Source of the DNA: Pyxicephalus adspersus | Lineage: Eukaryota > Chordata > Amphibia > Anura > Pyxicephalidae | DNA length: 64,000 nt | Assembly: GCF_032062135.1 (NCBI RefSeq) | Contig: NC_092861.1 | Coordinates: 2,070,776 to 2,134,775, forward strand | Reading direction: 5' to 3' | Shown here: positions 10,535 through 22,599 of the stretch, one piece after another | Numbering within the stretch: position 1 is the first letter of the stretch | How the letters are laid out: each line of letters begins with the position of its first letter | Notes under the pieces: model-generated | Told to the model about the DNA's origin: nothing | What the model saw: the letters and a program-made list of their open reading frames with translations, nothing else | The model's database searches: none | Made by a program: the position numbers and the translations under genes

Positions 10535-10690
10535 AATGTTTAGGCTGGATAAAAAAAGAGAACCAGAAATATCAAAAAATATGGCTTCTGGTGTCCTCCA
10601 GCCTTGACATTTGGCCATTTGATTCCTGCTGGGGACTTGGGAATTAGACATCTGTGTCAGCTCTCTTGGCTGAACCCAGGGCCACCATCA
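10535..10690 (+). pseudogene. possible LINE reverse-transcriptase-type remnant
   Basis: Plus-strand reading gives KKREPEISKNM and, after an internal frameshift, GHLIPAGDLGIRHLCQLSWLN. This resembles the KxPRISK...GGLGIPDL...YxxAxxL...W segment downstream of the RT domain in L1/Tx1-type LINEs. It is short, frameshifted and only loosely matched. Confidence 0.3.
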
Positions 10691-10748
10691 GAATTTTCTT
10701 GGCTTCAATCCTTGAGCCCCAAAACCATGTCTAAAAGTTCTTGCAAAA

Positions 10749-10850
10749 CTTTGGGTAAATTAAGACCAACAGGGGAACAAGGAGCACCTAAAAAGCTTTT
10801 GATCTTTTTAGGTGCTCCTTGTTCCCCTGTTGGTCTTAATTTACCCAAAG
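10749..10850. repeat. perfect inverted repeat, 46-bp arms and 10-bp loop
   Basis: The left arm 10749-10794 (starting CTTTGGGTAAATTAAGACC) is the exact reverse complement of 10805-10850 (ending GGTCTTAATTTACCCAAAG), around loop GCTTTTGATC. There are no mismatches over 46 bp. It lies in the pnoc intron about 440 bp from exon 3 and would fold into a perfect hairpin in the pre-mRNA. It could be a MITE, a recent inverted duplication, or an assembly fold-back. Confidence 0.97.
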
Positions 10851-11002
10851 GCCTAGGCAATTGGTTATAGTCTAAACCTAGCTTCTTTTTTAAATTTTCT
10901 GAGCATGCGTACCTTTTTCTATGGGTCTCCTGGCCAGTGATGCCCAAGGTCACCTTCCTTTACTCTTCTTATCCAGCAATGGTTGGTCTATAATGATCTA
11001 GA

Positions 11003-11268
11003 CTAGTGTTCCTCAACCTTTTTAATATGGGGGAACCCTTGAAATTACTTTCATGTCTTTAGGGAACCCCTATTATCCACAGCTCACAGTATATTAGTGT
11101 GGTGGTCAGTGGGAAGAATGCCATTGGGGAGGCTGCCACCCTTGCAGGTGGCCAAAAAGATCATTGGTAACAGTTAAACTGACCTGAGAGTCATAAATTG
11201 CTCAACAATCCCCCAGCAACCTCTGGAGGAACCTTAAGGTACCACGGAACCTTGCTTGAGAAACAATC
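11003..11268. mobile_element. hAT-like MITE, copy 2
   Basis: Starts TAGTGTTCCTCAACCTTTTT and ends GGAACCTTGCTTGAGAAAC. These are inverted ends of the vertebrate hAT non-autonomous type. The interior GTGTGGTGGTCAGTGGGAAG and CCTCTGGAGGAACC match the copies at 8790 and 40580. Confidence 0.75.
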
Positions 11269-11889
11269 CACACTGATTAAAGGATGTTTATTAGCGAAGT
11301 GCATGCAATCAGCCATGGTACCACTGGGGCTAACTCTTCCTACGCTTCTGGTATCATCCAATCTAGAGGAGAAATTGTACTGAACCTCAGAACTGTAACT
11401 CAAACATAACATGGTTGGGAAGGTGAGAATTGCCATAAAATCTGCAACACTGGGAAATGTTATTGAATAAAGGTTATCACCCCTTCTATTACTCGTTACC
11501 TACCCATCCCAGACAAGATGGTACCCAGGCTTCAGTTGTCCAAACTAAAACATTCCAATTTCACTGATTGAGCTGCTTTGAATTAATGCTCCTTTGCAAA
11601 AATTAAGCAACATTTATGGGAGTTATTATACATCAATAAAGCTCCAGACTTTTGTATATTTGTCCATTAATACATCATAATGGACCCACCGGCGCACCAT
11701 CAACCCCTAGCAGATCTAATGGTTGTAAAGAAGAATACAATTTCTATTCATCCTACACTATGGTGAGAGTATATTTTAGGGCATTTCCTAAATTCTAAAA
11801 CAGCTTCATCAGGAAAATATGATATAGTATAAAGATATAATAAATTAAAGCAAGCCAAAGTTTCTCCTGTTGCTGAGGGTAACTTCAAA
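11269..11889. other. intronic sequence, nothing recognised
   Basis: No repeat or conserved-looking block could be supported. Confidence 0.35.
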
Positions 11890-12420
11890 TTCCTATAGGC
11901 CAATGTGATAAGGTAGGGATCCTGTTACCACTCTGCAAGCTGCTGCACCCCTGCATCCCTGTAGCTGTACGTTTTCCACTGTTCTCGGCATCCCCTGCAC
12001 AGAAACTAGAGCTGTGCACAGGGGATGGGGATTTCGGAGTTTGTGCTGCAGCCAATGAGCAGATTGTTCAGTCCTGTCCTGTCCTGCCATTGGCTGCTGG
12101 GCCTTTTTAAATTTCTCCCGGTCCAAGTTCAGGTTGCTGGATTCTCAGTGCATTTCCTGCTTCTCTAATGGTTCTCTGGACCTTGACTCTGCCTTATCTG
12201 CCGCCTGCCCTGACCTCGTTTAACTACCTCGCCATTCCTACGCTGAAGTCATCTGATCCCTATCACCCTCTGGTGGGGTGAGCCTGGGGGTCATGACCTG
12301 GTGACCTCCTTGTCACAAAGTAGTCTAGGGGCCGCTAAAGTCATTGGCACGTCACTCTTTGCTGGCTGGGCTGGTGAAGATCTGGGGGTCACTTAGATTT
12401 CACGTCACCAGCCAGGGAGA
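11890..12420 (+). repeat. dispersed repeat family X, copy 2
   Basis: CATCCCTGTAGCTGTACG, GGCATCCCCTGCACAGA, CCTGTCCTGCCATTGGCTGC and a CCTTGACTCTGCC block follow the order of the copy at 32520-33350. The reverse complement of the same order is at 50450-51070. Confidence 0.6.
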
Positions 12421-12954
12421 GAGAACCGGAACCGGATCCATATGTCTGCACCATATATTCAACTATCCTTAGTTACCAGGTTCATACATAGGTGATCATT
12501 TTCTAAACTGCTCCTCATTAGGGTGCCATAATGACCCACAAAATATTACATCAATACCCAAAAAGTTCCTGATCATGGTATAACTTAAATTGCCCTTCCA
12601 GAGAGGGCAAACTGACCCCAGTCAAGTCAGTTTACCCCTATGATGGTTCTTATTTATATATGAGGAATGGGGGAAAGGTCTAAAAGGACTTAATATGATG
12701 AATTTTCACACCCAAAGCATTCTGATGACACAAAAAGAAGCAATATAAACCATGGAGCAGAACTATTTTTTTATGGACTCCATACCGCCATCTTTTTGTT
12801 CCTTGGCATGTCACCCAGAATAAGGATAATTACCCCCAAGGGTATTTTTGGAGTGATCTGTGGTGCTGAAAATGGCATTGCATTAGAAGCAGAATCACTC
12901 ACTGAATTTCTGGAATAACAAAATCTGTTTACCGCCTGGACCTTGCAAGAATAA
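12421..12954. other. intronic sequence, nothing recognised
   Basis: AT-rich and apparently unique. Confidence 0.35.
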
Positions 12955-13390
12955 AGAAAGTTTAAATGTGAACAGGGGTCAGTACGGCATTAACTTGTGC
13001 GCTGCTCCGCGCCGCTCGCTTGACCCGTTTAACGGTTGTAAAGTCCTAAAAAAAGAGCTGCATTGCAATTATTGCCATTATAAAAAAGAAAGCGGAAGAA
13101 ATGAAAGGCCTAATGCCAGATGTCACATCGCGGCGCTGTCTCAGCGCTTTGCCATTAAGACAGACAATCTGCCTGGGCGGTTGCAGCGATAATCTGCTCT
13201 CTGTGTGTTTGTCACACAATAAGAAAAGGATCAATTATCCAGACTGATTAAACATAACAAGCATTCATACAGGAACAACACCTTTCACTTGTCAATTAGC
13301 CTTCCTCCCTCTCCTGCAAAGTAGTAATTATCAGCGCTTATTTAAAAAGACGCACACTTGGAGCCGGGTAGGAATCATGCCATGAAATAA
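12955..13390. other. conserved-looking non-coding block containing duplication copy A
   Basis: The composition changes to CpG-containing, low-repeat sequence with homeobox-like words (GATTAAAC, CAATTATCC, GTCAATTAGCC). 13155-13383 is duplicated at 14980-15166. A regulatory role is only inferred from look. Confidence 0.35.
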
Positions 13391-13549
13391 AGACGCTTTC
13401 ACAAGCTTAGCACAGAACCCAGGTGGAGGCTTTTACTTCTCAAATTTGAAGGCAGAGTAGCAAAAAATTTGCTTAACAGGAGGAATACAGTGACAGGTAA
13501 GTAAGTAAGGAATTGTGCATTTGTGCAGATGTAGAAAGTGAGGTAGTAC

Positions 13550-14290
13550 ATGATGGTGCAGTTATGGAAAAGAGGGGAATTGTATGTCGGTGCAATCGTG
13601 GAGAATGGGGAATTGTATGTCGGTGCAATCGTGGAGAATGGGGAATTGTATGTTGGTGCAATTGTGGAGAATAGGGAATTGTATGTTGGTGCAATCGTGG
13701 AGAATGGAGAATTGTATGTTGGTGCAATTGTAAAGAGTTGGGAATTGTATGTTGGTGCAATTGTGGAGATTGGGGAATTGTGTGTTGGTGCAATTCTGGA
13801 AAGTGGTGAATTGCATTTTGGTTTAATTGTGAAAAATGGGGAATAGTATGTTGGTGCAATTGTGAAAAATGAGGAATTGTATGTTGGTGCAATTGTGGAG
13901 AATGGGGAATAGTATGTTGGTGCAATTGTGGAGAGTTGGGAATTGTATGTTAGTGCAATTGTGGAGAATGGGGAATTGTATGTTGGTGTGATTGTGGAGA
14001 ATGGGGAATTGTGTGTTGGTGCAGTTTTGGAGAATGAGGCAATGCATGTTGGTGCCATTTTGGAGCGTGGGGAAATGCATGTTGGTGACTCTGCAAAGAT
14101 TTGGGTAGCATGTGTTGGTGCAGTTGTGAGGGGTGGGGGTAGTACATGATGGTGCAAATTTGGAAAATAGGGTAGAACATGTTTGCGCAGTTCTAAAGGT
14201 CAAGGTTGTGCATGTTGGTGCAGTTTTTAGGAATGAATGTAGTTGTGTGTTGGTGCACTTCTGAACGGAAAGGTAATGCATGTTGATGAA
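13550..14290. repeat. 33-bp minisatellite array 1
   Basis: About 22 copies of a 33-bp unit beginning GGTGCAATTGTGGAGAATGG and continuing GGAATTGTATGTT. Because 33 is a multiple of three, long repetitive open frames appear on both strands (plus: GAIVENGELYV repeats; minus: a 252-residue frame). The right-hand copies are more diverged. Confidence 0.95.
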
Positions 14291-14574
14291 GGAACATAGA
14301 TTTGAGAAGTTCGGTTATGGTTGATTGGTGCACACCGGTGCTGCGATGACAAGAAGCTTACTTGTGCATTATAAAAGTGGAAGAAGTAACGTTCATCTCC
14401 TGCTCAACCCCTCCCCCCAATCCCCTACAACCCATCCCACATTTTGTCATGGTGGTGTGATATACGGCTGTTTATTACTGAACATTTCTGCAGTGCTTGG
14501 GAATGAAGTAGTATTGATGGTGAGTGGGTCAGTGTGCATCAGTGCCGTGGCAGGAGGGGGGGTAATGTGTGCCA

Positions 14575-14900
14575 GTGCCATGATGGTGAATGAGGAATAT
14601 GTGTCATACCATGATGGTGAATGGGGTAATATGTGTTGGTGCCATGATGGTGAATGGAGTAATATGTGTCGGTGCCATGATGGTGAATGGAGTAATATGT
14701 GGTGGTTCCATGATGGTGAATGAGGGAATATGTGTCGGTGCCATGATGGTAAATGGGGTAATCGGTGTCGGTGCCATGATGGTAAATGGGGTAATCGGTG
14801 TCGGTGCCATGATGGTGAATGGGTTAATATGTGTCGGTGCCATGATGATGAATGGGGTAATTTGTGTGGGTTCCATGATGGTGAATGGGATGGTGTTTTA
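14575..14900. repeat. 33-bp minisatellite array 2
   Basis: About ten copies of GGTGCCATGATGGTGAATGG plus GGTAATATGTGTC, again 33 bp. The unit aligns with that of array 1 at most positions, so the two arrays are diverged products of one ancestral repeat. Open frames here are artefacts of the period. Confidence 0.95.
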
Positions 14901-14977
14901 TTAAACCAGTGGCAGGAGCTGCAGAAGTGCATGTCGGTGCAGTGATAGTGATTGTGCATTAGTGACAGCAGTGCTCC

Positions 14978-15170
14978 GCTATGAAGACAATCTGTCTGTG
15001 TGGTTACAGGGATCATCATCTCCATGTATCTCACACAGCAAGAAGGATCAATTATCCAGGCTGATTAAACGTAACGAGCAGAAACAACACCTTTCACTTG
15101 TCGATTACCCTCTTCCCTGTGCTGTAAAATAGTAATTTTCACACGTCGGAGTCGGTATGAAAAATGCTGC
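14978..15170. repeat. duplication copy B of the block at 13155-13383
   Basis: It shares in order AGACAATCTG, AGGATCAATTATCCAG, CTGATTAAAC, ACAACACCTTTCACTTGTC, ATAGTAATT and CGGAGTCGG-like words with copy A, at an offset of about 1.8 kb. The two copies flank the two 33-bp arrays. Confidence 0.88.
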
Positions 15171-15574
15171 TGAAAGACATTTTTAAAGCAAGAGCTCAGA
15201 AAAAGAGTTTTTTGGTTCTTAATTATAAAGTTCTAGCTATTTTATTCTTCCTGATGGGTCACCAGAACAAACAGAGAGGGTAAATCTTACAAATCTACAC
15301 GACAATATAAATCTGCCTAAAGTTGCACTGGACAAAGTGATCATTGCCATGGACATTCTCCATCAAACACCGACTGTCTGCAAATGTTTCCTCCTATTGT
15401 GAAATGACAGACCCATGCACAGCTCTGACCAGTTCTTTCTCTAGATTAGTGCAATGGCATAAAGGTTGAAGCTGAGCCCCCCTGGACATTCACCGGGCTT
15501 TAGGTTACTGTGAGGGAATGCCTTGAGAATATTCAGGTTTAGCTTGCCTTATCCATCATGTAGGAAGGTGGCAA
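15171..15574. other. intronic sequence, nothing recognised
   Basis: No repeat or exon signature. Confidence 0.35.
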
Positions 15575-15725
15575 CAATGCAGACCTCCTGTTAGCAAGTG
15601 CAACATAATGCAGACCTCCTGTTAGCAAGTGCAACGAAATAGGGGCAGCAATGCAGACCTCCTGTTAGCAAGTGCAACATAATGCAGACAGCAATGCAGA
15701 CCTCCTGTTAGCAAGTGCACTGTAG
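15575..15725. repeat. short tandem repeat, four copies
   Basis: Four copies of TGCAGACCTCCTGTTAGCAA plus GTGCA, starting at 15578, 15609, 15652 and 15695 (spacings 31, 43 and 43). Two spacer variants alternate. Confidence 0.93.
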
Positions 15726-15849
15726 TCAGCATGGGGCAGGGTACGGAGTCTTATAAATGGACTTTGGGCATTTATATAACACATGGGTGCCCTATCTAAA
15801 CAAGCCAGGTAAAACAGACTCTGCATATCTACAATATATATAATAAAAT

Positions 15850-16185
15850 ATGCACACCTGACCATCACACCTGCAGTATATGAGCTTTTTATACATTCCA
15901 TCCCAAAACTGATGGTCTGTGCCTTTTTGGGAAGTTTGGATGTCTGTGGGATTTTGCCCCCATTGGTGAGGTCAGGGCTCTGTGCAGGATACTCAAAATC
16001 CTCCACACCAAACCGGTGACCCCATGTCTTTATGGAGGAGACTTTGTACCCCGGGGCATGGGGGGAACAGTAAAGGTTCTTCACCAAACTATATTCAACA
16101 AATATTGAATTAATAACAGGACCCTTTTTTTGGAGACTCCGATGGGGTATTGGGGGTGTGACGGTCAGGTGACACCTTTCATCTA
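15850..16185 (-). mobile_element. Tc1-like non-autonomous element, about 340 bp
   Basis: Left end CACACCTGACCATCACACCT and right end GGTGTGACGGTCAGGTGACA are inverted. The minus strand carries remnants of a Tc1 transposase C-terminus (FGVEDFEYPAQSPDLTN, with the catalytic-Glu segment lost). Stops and indels break it. Related blocks are at 37150, 49760, 55180 and 61205. Confidence 0.8.
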
Positions 16186-16369
16186 TACACTGCACCCCCA
16201 ACATTCACTTTGGCATTTAGCTAAAATTGCACTTCCCTCCCCATCTCCCAAACCCCGACCACATGCATTAATAGATTTTTTTTTTAACAAAGTGAAATGA
16301 AACAACAAAATAATTTTACTGAAAATCTACTAAAAGCTTAGAAATAATTCTCCCTGTTTGAATAAAAAA

Positions 16370-16575
16370 TGCTGCATTTGTAAAGAAAGAGCAACCATGG
16401 AGCAGAGAGAAAGACGGTGAAGGATAATGCGAGGCATCAAAGCTAATTAGCTAATACAAAGCGCGTTTCAGACGATTGCATGTTCAAAGAGCAAGTTATT
16501 TCAATTAAATGCAAATCAATGCGGGATTATTACATTGCCGCATGCGGCTCATAACCAGGCTCTCCATTTCTGTGA
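16370..16575. other. conserved-looking non-coding block
   Basis: Contains GCTAATTAGCTAAT (paired TAAT cores), an octamer ATGCAAAT on plus near 16509, and CpG words, without repeat structure. It may be a neural enhancer of pnoc, but this is inference from motif texture only. Confidence 0.25.
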
Positions 16576-17089
16576 CATTTGCTGCAAGTTTCAGGGAAGA
16601 TCTGCGGGTTTTTAGGGAAATATAGATGGAATTCATCAGTAAAGTCTCATCATATAAATGAAAAACTTGGAACCGTATTCATCTTTGTTGTTGAGTTCCT
16701 TTTTATATCTTTAAGCCACGAGGTCTCTGGGGGGAGATCTGGATCTATCCAATGTGCTGGACAAGGACAGAGAGAATCAGAACCATTGCTTCTTCTGTTG
16801 GCCAGAAAAATCGAGATGCTAGAATAATGAGGAGGGGATGATGTCCAGTAAGGGGCCCGATGGGCCCATATGGGATTGGCCAGCCCATTTATTCCAACTG
16901 ATATGCAGTGGGAAGATCCCCATGGCTTCGGAATCAATAATCAGCATCTCAATGAAAAAAAGATGTGTATTTCATTATCATTAGGTCTCCTTCTCTTGTG
17001 GGGTGATAACTCTATATTGGACCATATGAAGTTCATACAAAGCTGTAGTTCCCTGGACAAGAGATGGAACCCATAGCCAATGAGCACAT

Positions 17090-17173
17090 GGCCGATGATG
17101 GGAGGACGGAACATTGTGGTGATGCTGACCAGGCCGATGATGGGAGGACGGAACATTGTGGTGATGCTGACCA
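17090..17173. repeat. exact 42-bp tandem duplication
   Basis: Two identical 42-bp copies starting GGCCGATGATGGGAGGACGG, at 17090-17131 and 17132-17173. The flanks are apparently unique. Perfect identity implies a recent event. Confidence 0.97.
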
Positions 17174-17689
17174 AGCTGTATCACTTAAGTGCAGAAAAGT
17201 AAGGTCAACGACCCGGCTCTGCTGTTAGGAAGGGGCCATTGGATCACAGGACAGTATGAGTAGAATGACAAATCCTTAGTAATGCACCATACTTGTAGAC
17301 ACTTGATCTATGCCTATAGTGATTTGTCTGGGATTAAGCTTTAAACAAAGTCTTGAAATTACCCAAAGGGGCATTTGCAGAAATAGCATCCGATCTCTGT
17401 TTCCGTGGAGCTCGGAAGACACTCCATTATTGTAGAATGGCAAGATGAGCTGTTCCCACATTGACAGCTCCAGCAGGATTTCAGGATAGGCAAATATTGA
17501 CAGGTTCGTAGGTCCGGGTCCTGTATGCAGATCCAAACCAAAAGCAATGGCTAGCAGGTAGTGGGGGTGGGATAAGGTCTATTGTGGGTCTGAATTAAGG
17601 GCCTGGCTCTACTCACCTGTCATGATCCACTCATCTTTCTGGAGCCATTGCATAACTGGTAAGATGGGAATGGAGGAAAAGGTAAGTAA

Positions 17690-18480
17690 GATCACTAATG
17701 GAGGGTCGTTAGAGGAGAGGGGGTCTGGTATGAAGAAGGAGTCCACACTGAAAGGGGGGCAACTAAAGCCTGTCCCCTTTGGTCTATGACCAAGAGGGAA
17801 AATCTGTCCATGAAAACGGTGATCTGCAAATGAAGGGGGTCTGAGCAGGGGTCTCCAACTAAAGGTTGCACTTAGGAGAGGTCTATCACCAAGGGGGGAA
17901 ATCTGTCAGTGAGGAGGGGGTATTTGCAACTCAAGGAGGTCTGAGGAGGGGTCTCCAAATAAAGACTGCACCTAGGAGGTCTATTATCAGGAAGTTGGGG
18001 TCTATCACTGAAGGGGTTCAGCAACTGAGGGGACTCTGTTATAAAGAAGAGTGTCAACACTCAGGGGGTCTAAGGTGTGGTCTTCAACTAAAGGCCTAAA
18101 GGTCTCTCCAAGGGGGTCTGCACTTATGGAAAGTCTGTCAATGGTAAGGTCACTGAGGGGGTCTGCACGGGAGTGGTCTGTCAATGAGTGGAGGTCTGCA
18201 ACTGAAGGAGTTTGCACTGAGAGGGTTCTGCATTGAAAGTTTCTAGATTGGGGGACCGGCTAATGAGGCGGTCTCCGGTAAAAAGGTTTGGACTGAGGAT
18301 GTTTTGCATTATGAAGTTCTACAATAGGGGGGTCTACAGTGGGGGGTCTGTTAATGTAGGGGTCTGATACTAAAGGGGTTTTCACTGAGGGTGTTCTGAA
18401 CTTGAAGGTTCTGCACTAGCTGGTTCTGTACGGGGGGTTTTGTTAATTTGGGGTCTGCACTAGGTCTGTCACTAAAGGGG
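17690..18480. repeat. degenerate GGGGTCTG-rich tandem repeat
   Basis: Recurring GGGGTCTGCACTGA, GGTCTGTCAATG and CACTGAGGGGGTCTG words over about 800 bp at irregular spacing. It is strongly G-rich on plus. No gene. Confidence 0.7.
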
Positions 18481-19299
18481 TCTGCCTATGGAAAATGGGA
18501 ATCTGAGCTGTGCTGCAAGAACATGGGGGTAGCATTGCAGCAGAGAGGGGCCAGGGTCCTATTTTCACACCATGACCCATAGGTCTTTGGCTGCACCACT
18601 GGGTAGGGGATAGATGGCTCCTGCAGCCCCTTCCTATGTCCCTCCTTAAGAATATTTGCCCCGGGATCAAACAGAGCACAAAAACACGATTATTAGCAGT
18701 TTGGAAATCTCCATTTTATAATACCGTCACAGGAACTTGTGATTATTTTTTATTACCAAACGCCTTTTATTGTACTCTTGTGTGATAGATGAATAGAAAA
18801 AAATGCCTCAGCTGGATATTCTCACCTTAATGGCTGATCTGTCAAATCATTTCTGCAAACTGTCAGCACACGGGGTTAAATTGGGAATCATACAAAAACA
18901 AGCCTATTAGCTGTACGGTGAATGCAGCCATTGTAAAATAAAGCTATTGAATCATAAATGCTCAATTATAGCAAATCACCAATGCGCTGATCTCCATTGA
19001 TTTGAATGTACAAGCCGAGGTCATTATTAGCAGCAATTTCTTCATGTCTTCTCAAAGAGCCGCGCGATTAAACTTCACAAACAATAAGCAGTCACTTGTG
19101 CTCAGAGATCATTGCCTCAGATTGCATGAAAAAAAGAAGAAAAGAAGCTCGGCTACAAATGTTCACGTTCTGTATATCTATAACACAACAGGCACATTAT
19201 TTTCTGTTCCTGTATAGAGGCGGCAGGAGGTTGGGAATCATTAAAGTGTAAGAAAATGCAAGCAAAACTGTCCTGTATTTCAGCTTGTGATGGTGACCC
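18481..19299. other. intronic sequence, partly conserved-looking
   Basis: 18700-19200 is AT-rich, repeat-free, with runs such as AATGCAGCCATTGTAAAATA and a GCCGCGCGATTAAAC word. No exon is recognised. Confidence 0.25.
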
Positions 19300-19425
19300 C
19301 ACAATTCTATCCATATAGGGGAATCAGGACCTCCTTCCTCCTGCTGGTGACCCCTCTAGTGATGGTGACCCCACAATTCTAGGAATCAGGACCTCCTCCC
19401 TCCTACTGGGACCTTTCTAGTGATG
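19300..19425. repeat. two-copy tandem repeat
   Basis: GATGGTGACCCCACAATTCT, then GGAATCAGGACCTCCT, occurs twice about 75 bp apart, the second copy shorter by a small deletion. Confidence 0.85.
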
Positions 19426-22400
19426 GCGGCATTTGTAAGAGGTGACAGAGCGGATTATGAAGATCTCATGTTCGGGGCGGGGAATGGATAGGTCTATACT
19501 TATACAATGAAGCTGTTGGAGTCACCATGCAGGAGTCTGCGTGCTGCACATTTTCTATTACAAATTACGGAGACGATTCTATAAAAATGGTTTTGTTGCT
19601 CGGTCTGCTCCAAATGAGCTGTGCTGCTTGCTAGGCACAGGATGTGTAATGAGATGCCGCAGAACCAAGGAGAACTTCTCCAATGTGCTCCTCAAAAGGT
19701 TAATTAAGGTCTTGGAAGGGAAGATCAATTAGATTTTCTTTTACCTCTATCAGCATCTCCCCGGTGTAATCAAAGCGCGGAGTAAAATGATGCAATTGTT
19801 TCAGATTGGGGCGCATTGTAAAGTGTTTTCATTCCACAATGTGATTTCGGGATTTGTAGAAGCAGCGACACACAACATGCCATTATCATCAGTGCTGGAG
19901 AGGTCATCCATACACATTCCTCGGCATTAATAGATGAGAGATATCAGTGCAAAAGAGATATTTCAGTGCTGGGTGGATGCTGGAGCCCAATGGCAGTTTA
20001 AGATATCTGCTCTGAGTTCCTGAATCTGCACACCTGCAGTAGTCATTGCAAGGGTTTCCCATTAGGGGTGGACGTGAGGATCACCCAGGTTCACCCAAGA
20101 TCATTGTTCTCCCCAGGAAGAAGCGGTAGGCAGGAGGCAGCACCTGTATTATGACCCAGCCTTTCATTAACCACCTAAAAACTGTAGGGTGGTCACTGAA
20201 AAGTGCTGGGTGGTGCGCCCAGCTAAAAGAGGCTGGAGAGAGCATTGCATGATAGTACAAGGACCCCGGACCCTCATCAGCCAACAGGTTCACCAAGTCA
20301 GGTATGCATGGGCCCGCTGTTGGCTAAGTCTCCAACTGCTTCCCATCATACATGCTTTCTTTTTCTCAGAAGAATGGAGCTGAATGATATTGGTCATCCA
20401 AACCATGTAAATTGTGATAGAGCCCCAAAAATTTGACCCCCACTCCCTCATCGTATTATCCATTATAATAAAATAGTCCAGGAATACAATCTCCTGCATT
20501 CTGCAATTTCTCATCTCTTGCATAGATCTTCCATGGCACCTGGGTGCACGTCTGTACGATCCGTCCTCCGGTCTTACAAACATTTGTATTGATTGGCCCC
20601 TCCTGAGAATATTTGGCCCTAAATGATACAGCAGAGGTCATGCACACCATACAATCCCTTAACCCAGCTCTAATCTTTGCAAATTCCTATTGAATTAGGT
20701 TTCAGAGATAATTATTTTTGTCTTAACCAGGTCACGCCATTCATCCACCCCTGACCGGAATTTACAAATAACAAATGAATAGCCCCCAACACTCCGTGTG
20801 TGTTTATTGATTCCGGGGGATTTTATTTGCTTGAGCTGAATTCCAGTTAAGCTTTGGAACTGTGGAAAGCTCGGCGGGATGCAATCAATGGGAAAAAAGG
20901 AAATATTATTTTAATGTGGCAAAGATACCAGCATGGGGGGCTGGGCCAAGCCAATAGGAAATGTTTAGGAGTGACCATATCGAAAATATACAAACCTTTA
21001 AAAGACTTGAAACTGAAGGGGCTTCTTTGGTGATCCCCTTAATTTTCCAATATTCCCTTTTTCAGGAATGCGGCTTAGTGGCCAAGAAAGGCAGCACAAC
21101 GAAAGTTCAGTCCCTCCAACTCATGGGTCATACCAAGGCACATGCCTTCCCCTAACTATAGGTGGTGGGAATATAGGACAGGGCCTTTTTGGCCCTCTAA
21201 TGGATATGGGAGGGTTTGCCAAAGTGGGGGGATAATTGGATAACCAGTTTCCATTAGTGTTGCATATGGTAGTTTTCGTGGGTAGCATTCCTCCGGGGCT
21301 GTCCCATTGGCTGCTGGTTGTGAGGGGCAGCTCGGCCCCTGATACCTATCTATCTACAGTCGCACTTTGGTTAGGTCACTCACCTGTTCTGTTCCTGATT
21401 CTTCTTGAATGTCATGTGACCACATGGACCCCCGCTTAGAAACAGAACAAAGGCGGATGGCTGCAATGGAAGAGGAAGACCCTGAAGGAGCTAATATACT
21501 AATAATTCATCCATGTGCTTGGGTGGAGGACTGGAGGATAAGCAGCCACTGGGGGAGAAGGATACAATCAGGGATGAAGTTAAAAAAATCAAGCCCTCTC
21601 TCACCCTGCTCATGTCACAGGGGCTTATTCCCTGGTTTTAATGCCAATGGTGGAATTACCTATTCGCCAATCATCCCCTATCCCATCCATTTAATTGACA
21701 TTTGTGATCAATATGTTGATCAAATAAATTATCTCATCTATTAAACGTTGAGTTCTGCATGGCCCCTGAATGGGTTACCTCTGGTACTGACATATAGGCC
21801 CCCCGGGCAGCAATATTACCATCAGCATAGACAGATGCCACTTCCAATGACTGGCTATGGGAACGTTCGTGCATTGCCTGAAACCATTTCCAGAAAAGCA
21901 TTTTCTTGTCTGATGACTGTCGTGCTGGGCGAAATCTCTGCATGTGCAGCGATAATGTTCAAGCATTGTATATGCTTTTAATCGCTATTAATTATATTCC
22001 TGCTGCTTTCACTTATTACGGCATCATAATAAATACTTCGCACTGCTATATAATAATGAATTTTACATAATTACAATGTCTCCCTAGCGCCCCCAGCCTG
22101 TTCCCCTTATACATATTGGAGGACAGATGTCGCTTATGTTTCTATGCTATTATAATTACAACCAGCAAAAAAATAGATGGTATTGGAATGGAAGCTGCAA
22201 AGTGGCTCCATTTCATTCTGAAGATAATGTGCTGATCTTAGTTTGTTAACAAAGCAGGTTAAGGTGTTCCCAGGTTCTAGCTTCTCCCCCATTCTCAGCC
22301 AATTATTCATTTCAGTTCTGAGATTTTGGTACCTCCAGGGACCTCCTGGCCATGGCTATGCAATTCCAACACATTGCACTGAACGTGGTAGAACATGATG

Positions 22401-22599
22401 ATAATGATCTTATACTAATATATAAATTGTACCCACCATCCCATCACTTGGTAGATCCCATGCTTCATGGCTCATCGTTCTTCATAATCTAGAATTATAT
22501 CCCATTGTTGTATGTAAAAATTGTTTCCGAATAGATACAGAATGGAACATGGACATTGTGGACCATGAATATAAACACGTGATCCTTGGGTCCATTTCC
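19426..22599. other. long intronic stretch without a gene
   Basis: Mostly unique-looking sequence. 20045-20300 has the texture of a dispersed repeat (GGTGGTCACTGAAAAGTGCT, GGTGGTGCGCC) but no second copy was found here. No exon seen. Confidence 0.35.

Noticed and set aside
13550..14900. CRISPR-like array of direct repeats
   Set aside because: The 33-bp units abut without unique spacers, and the host is a vertebrate. It is a minisatellite.
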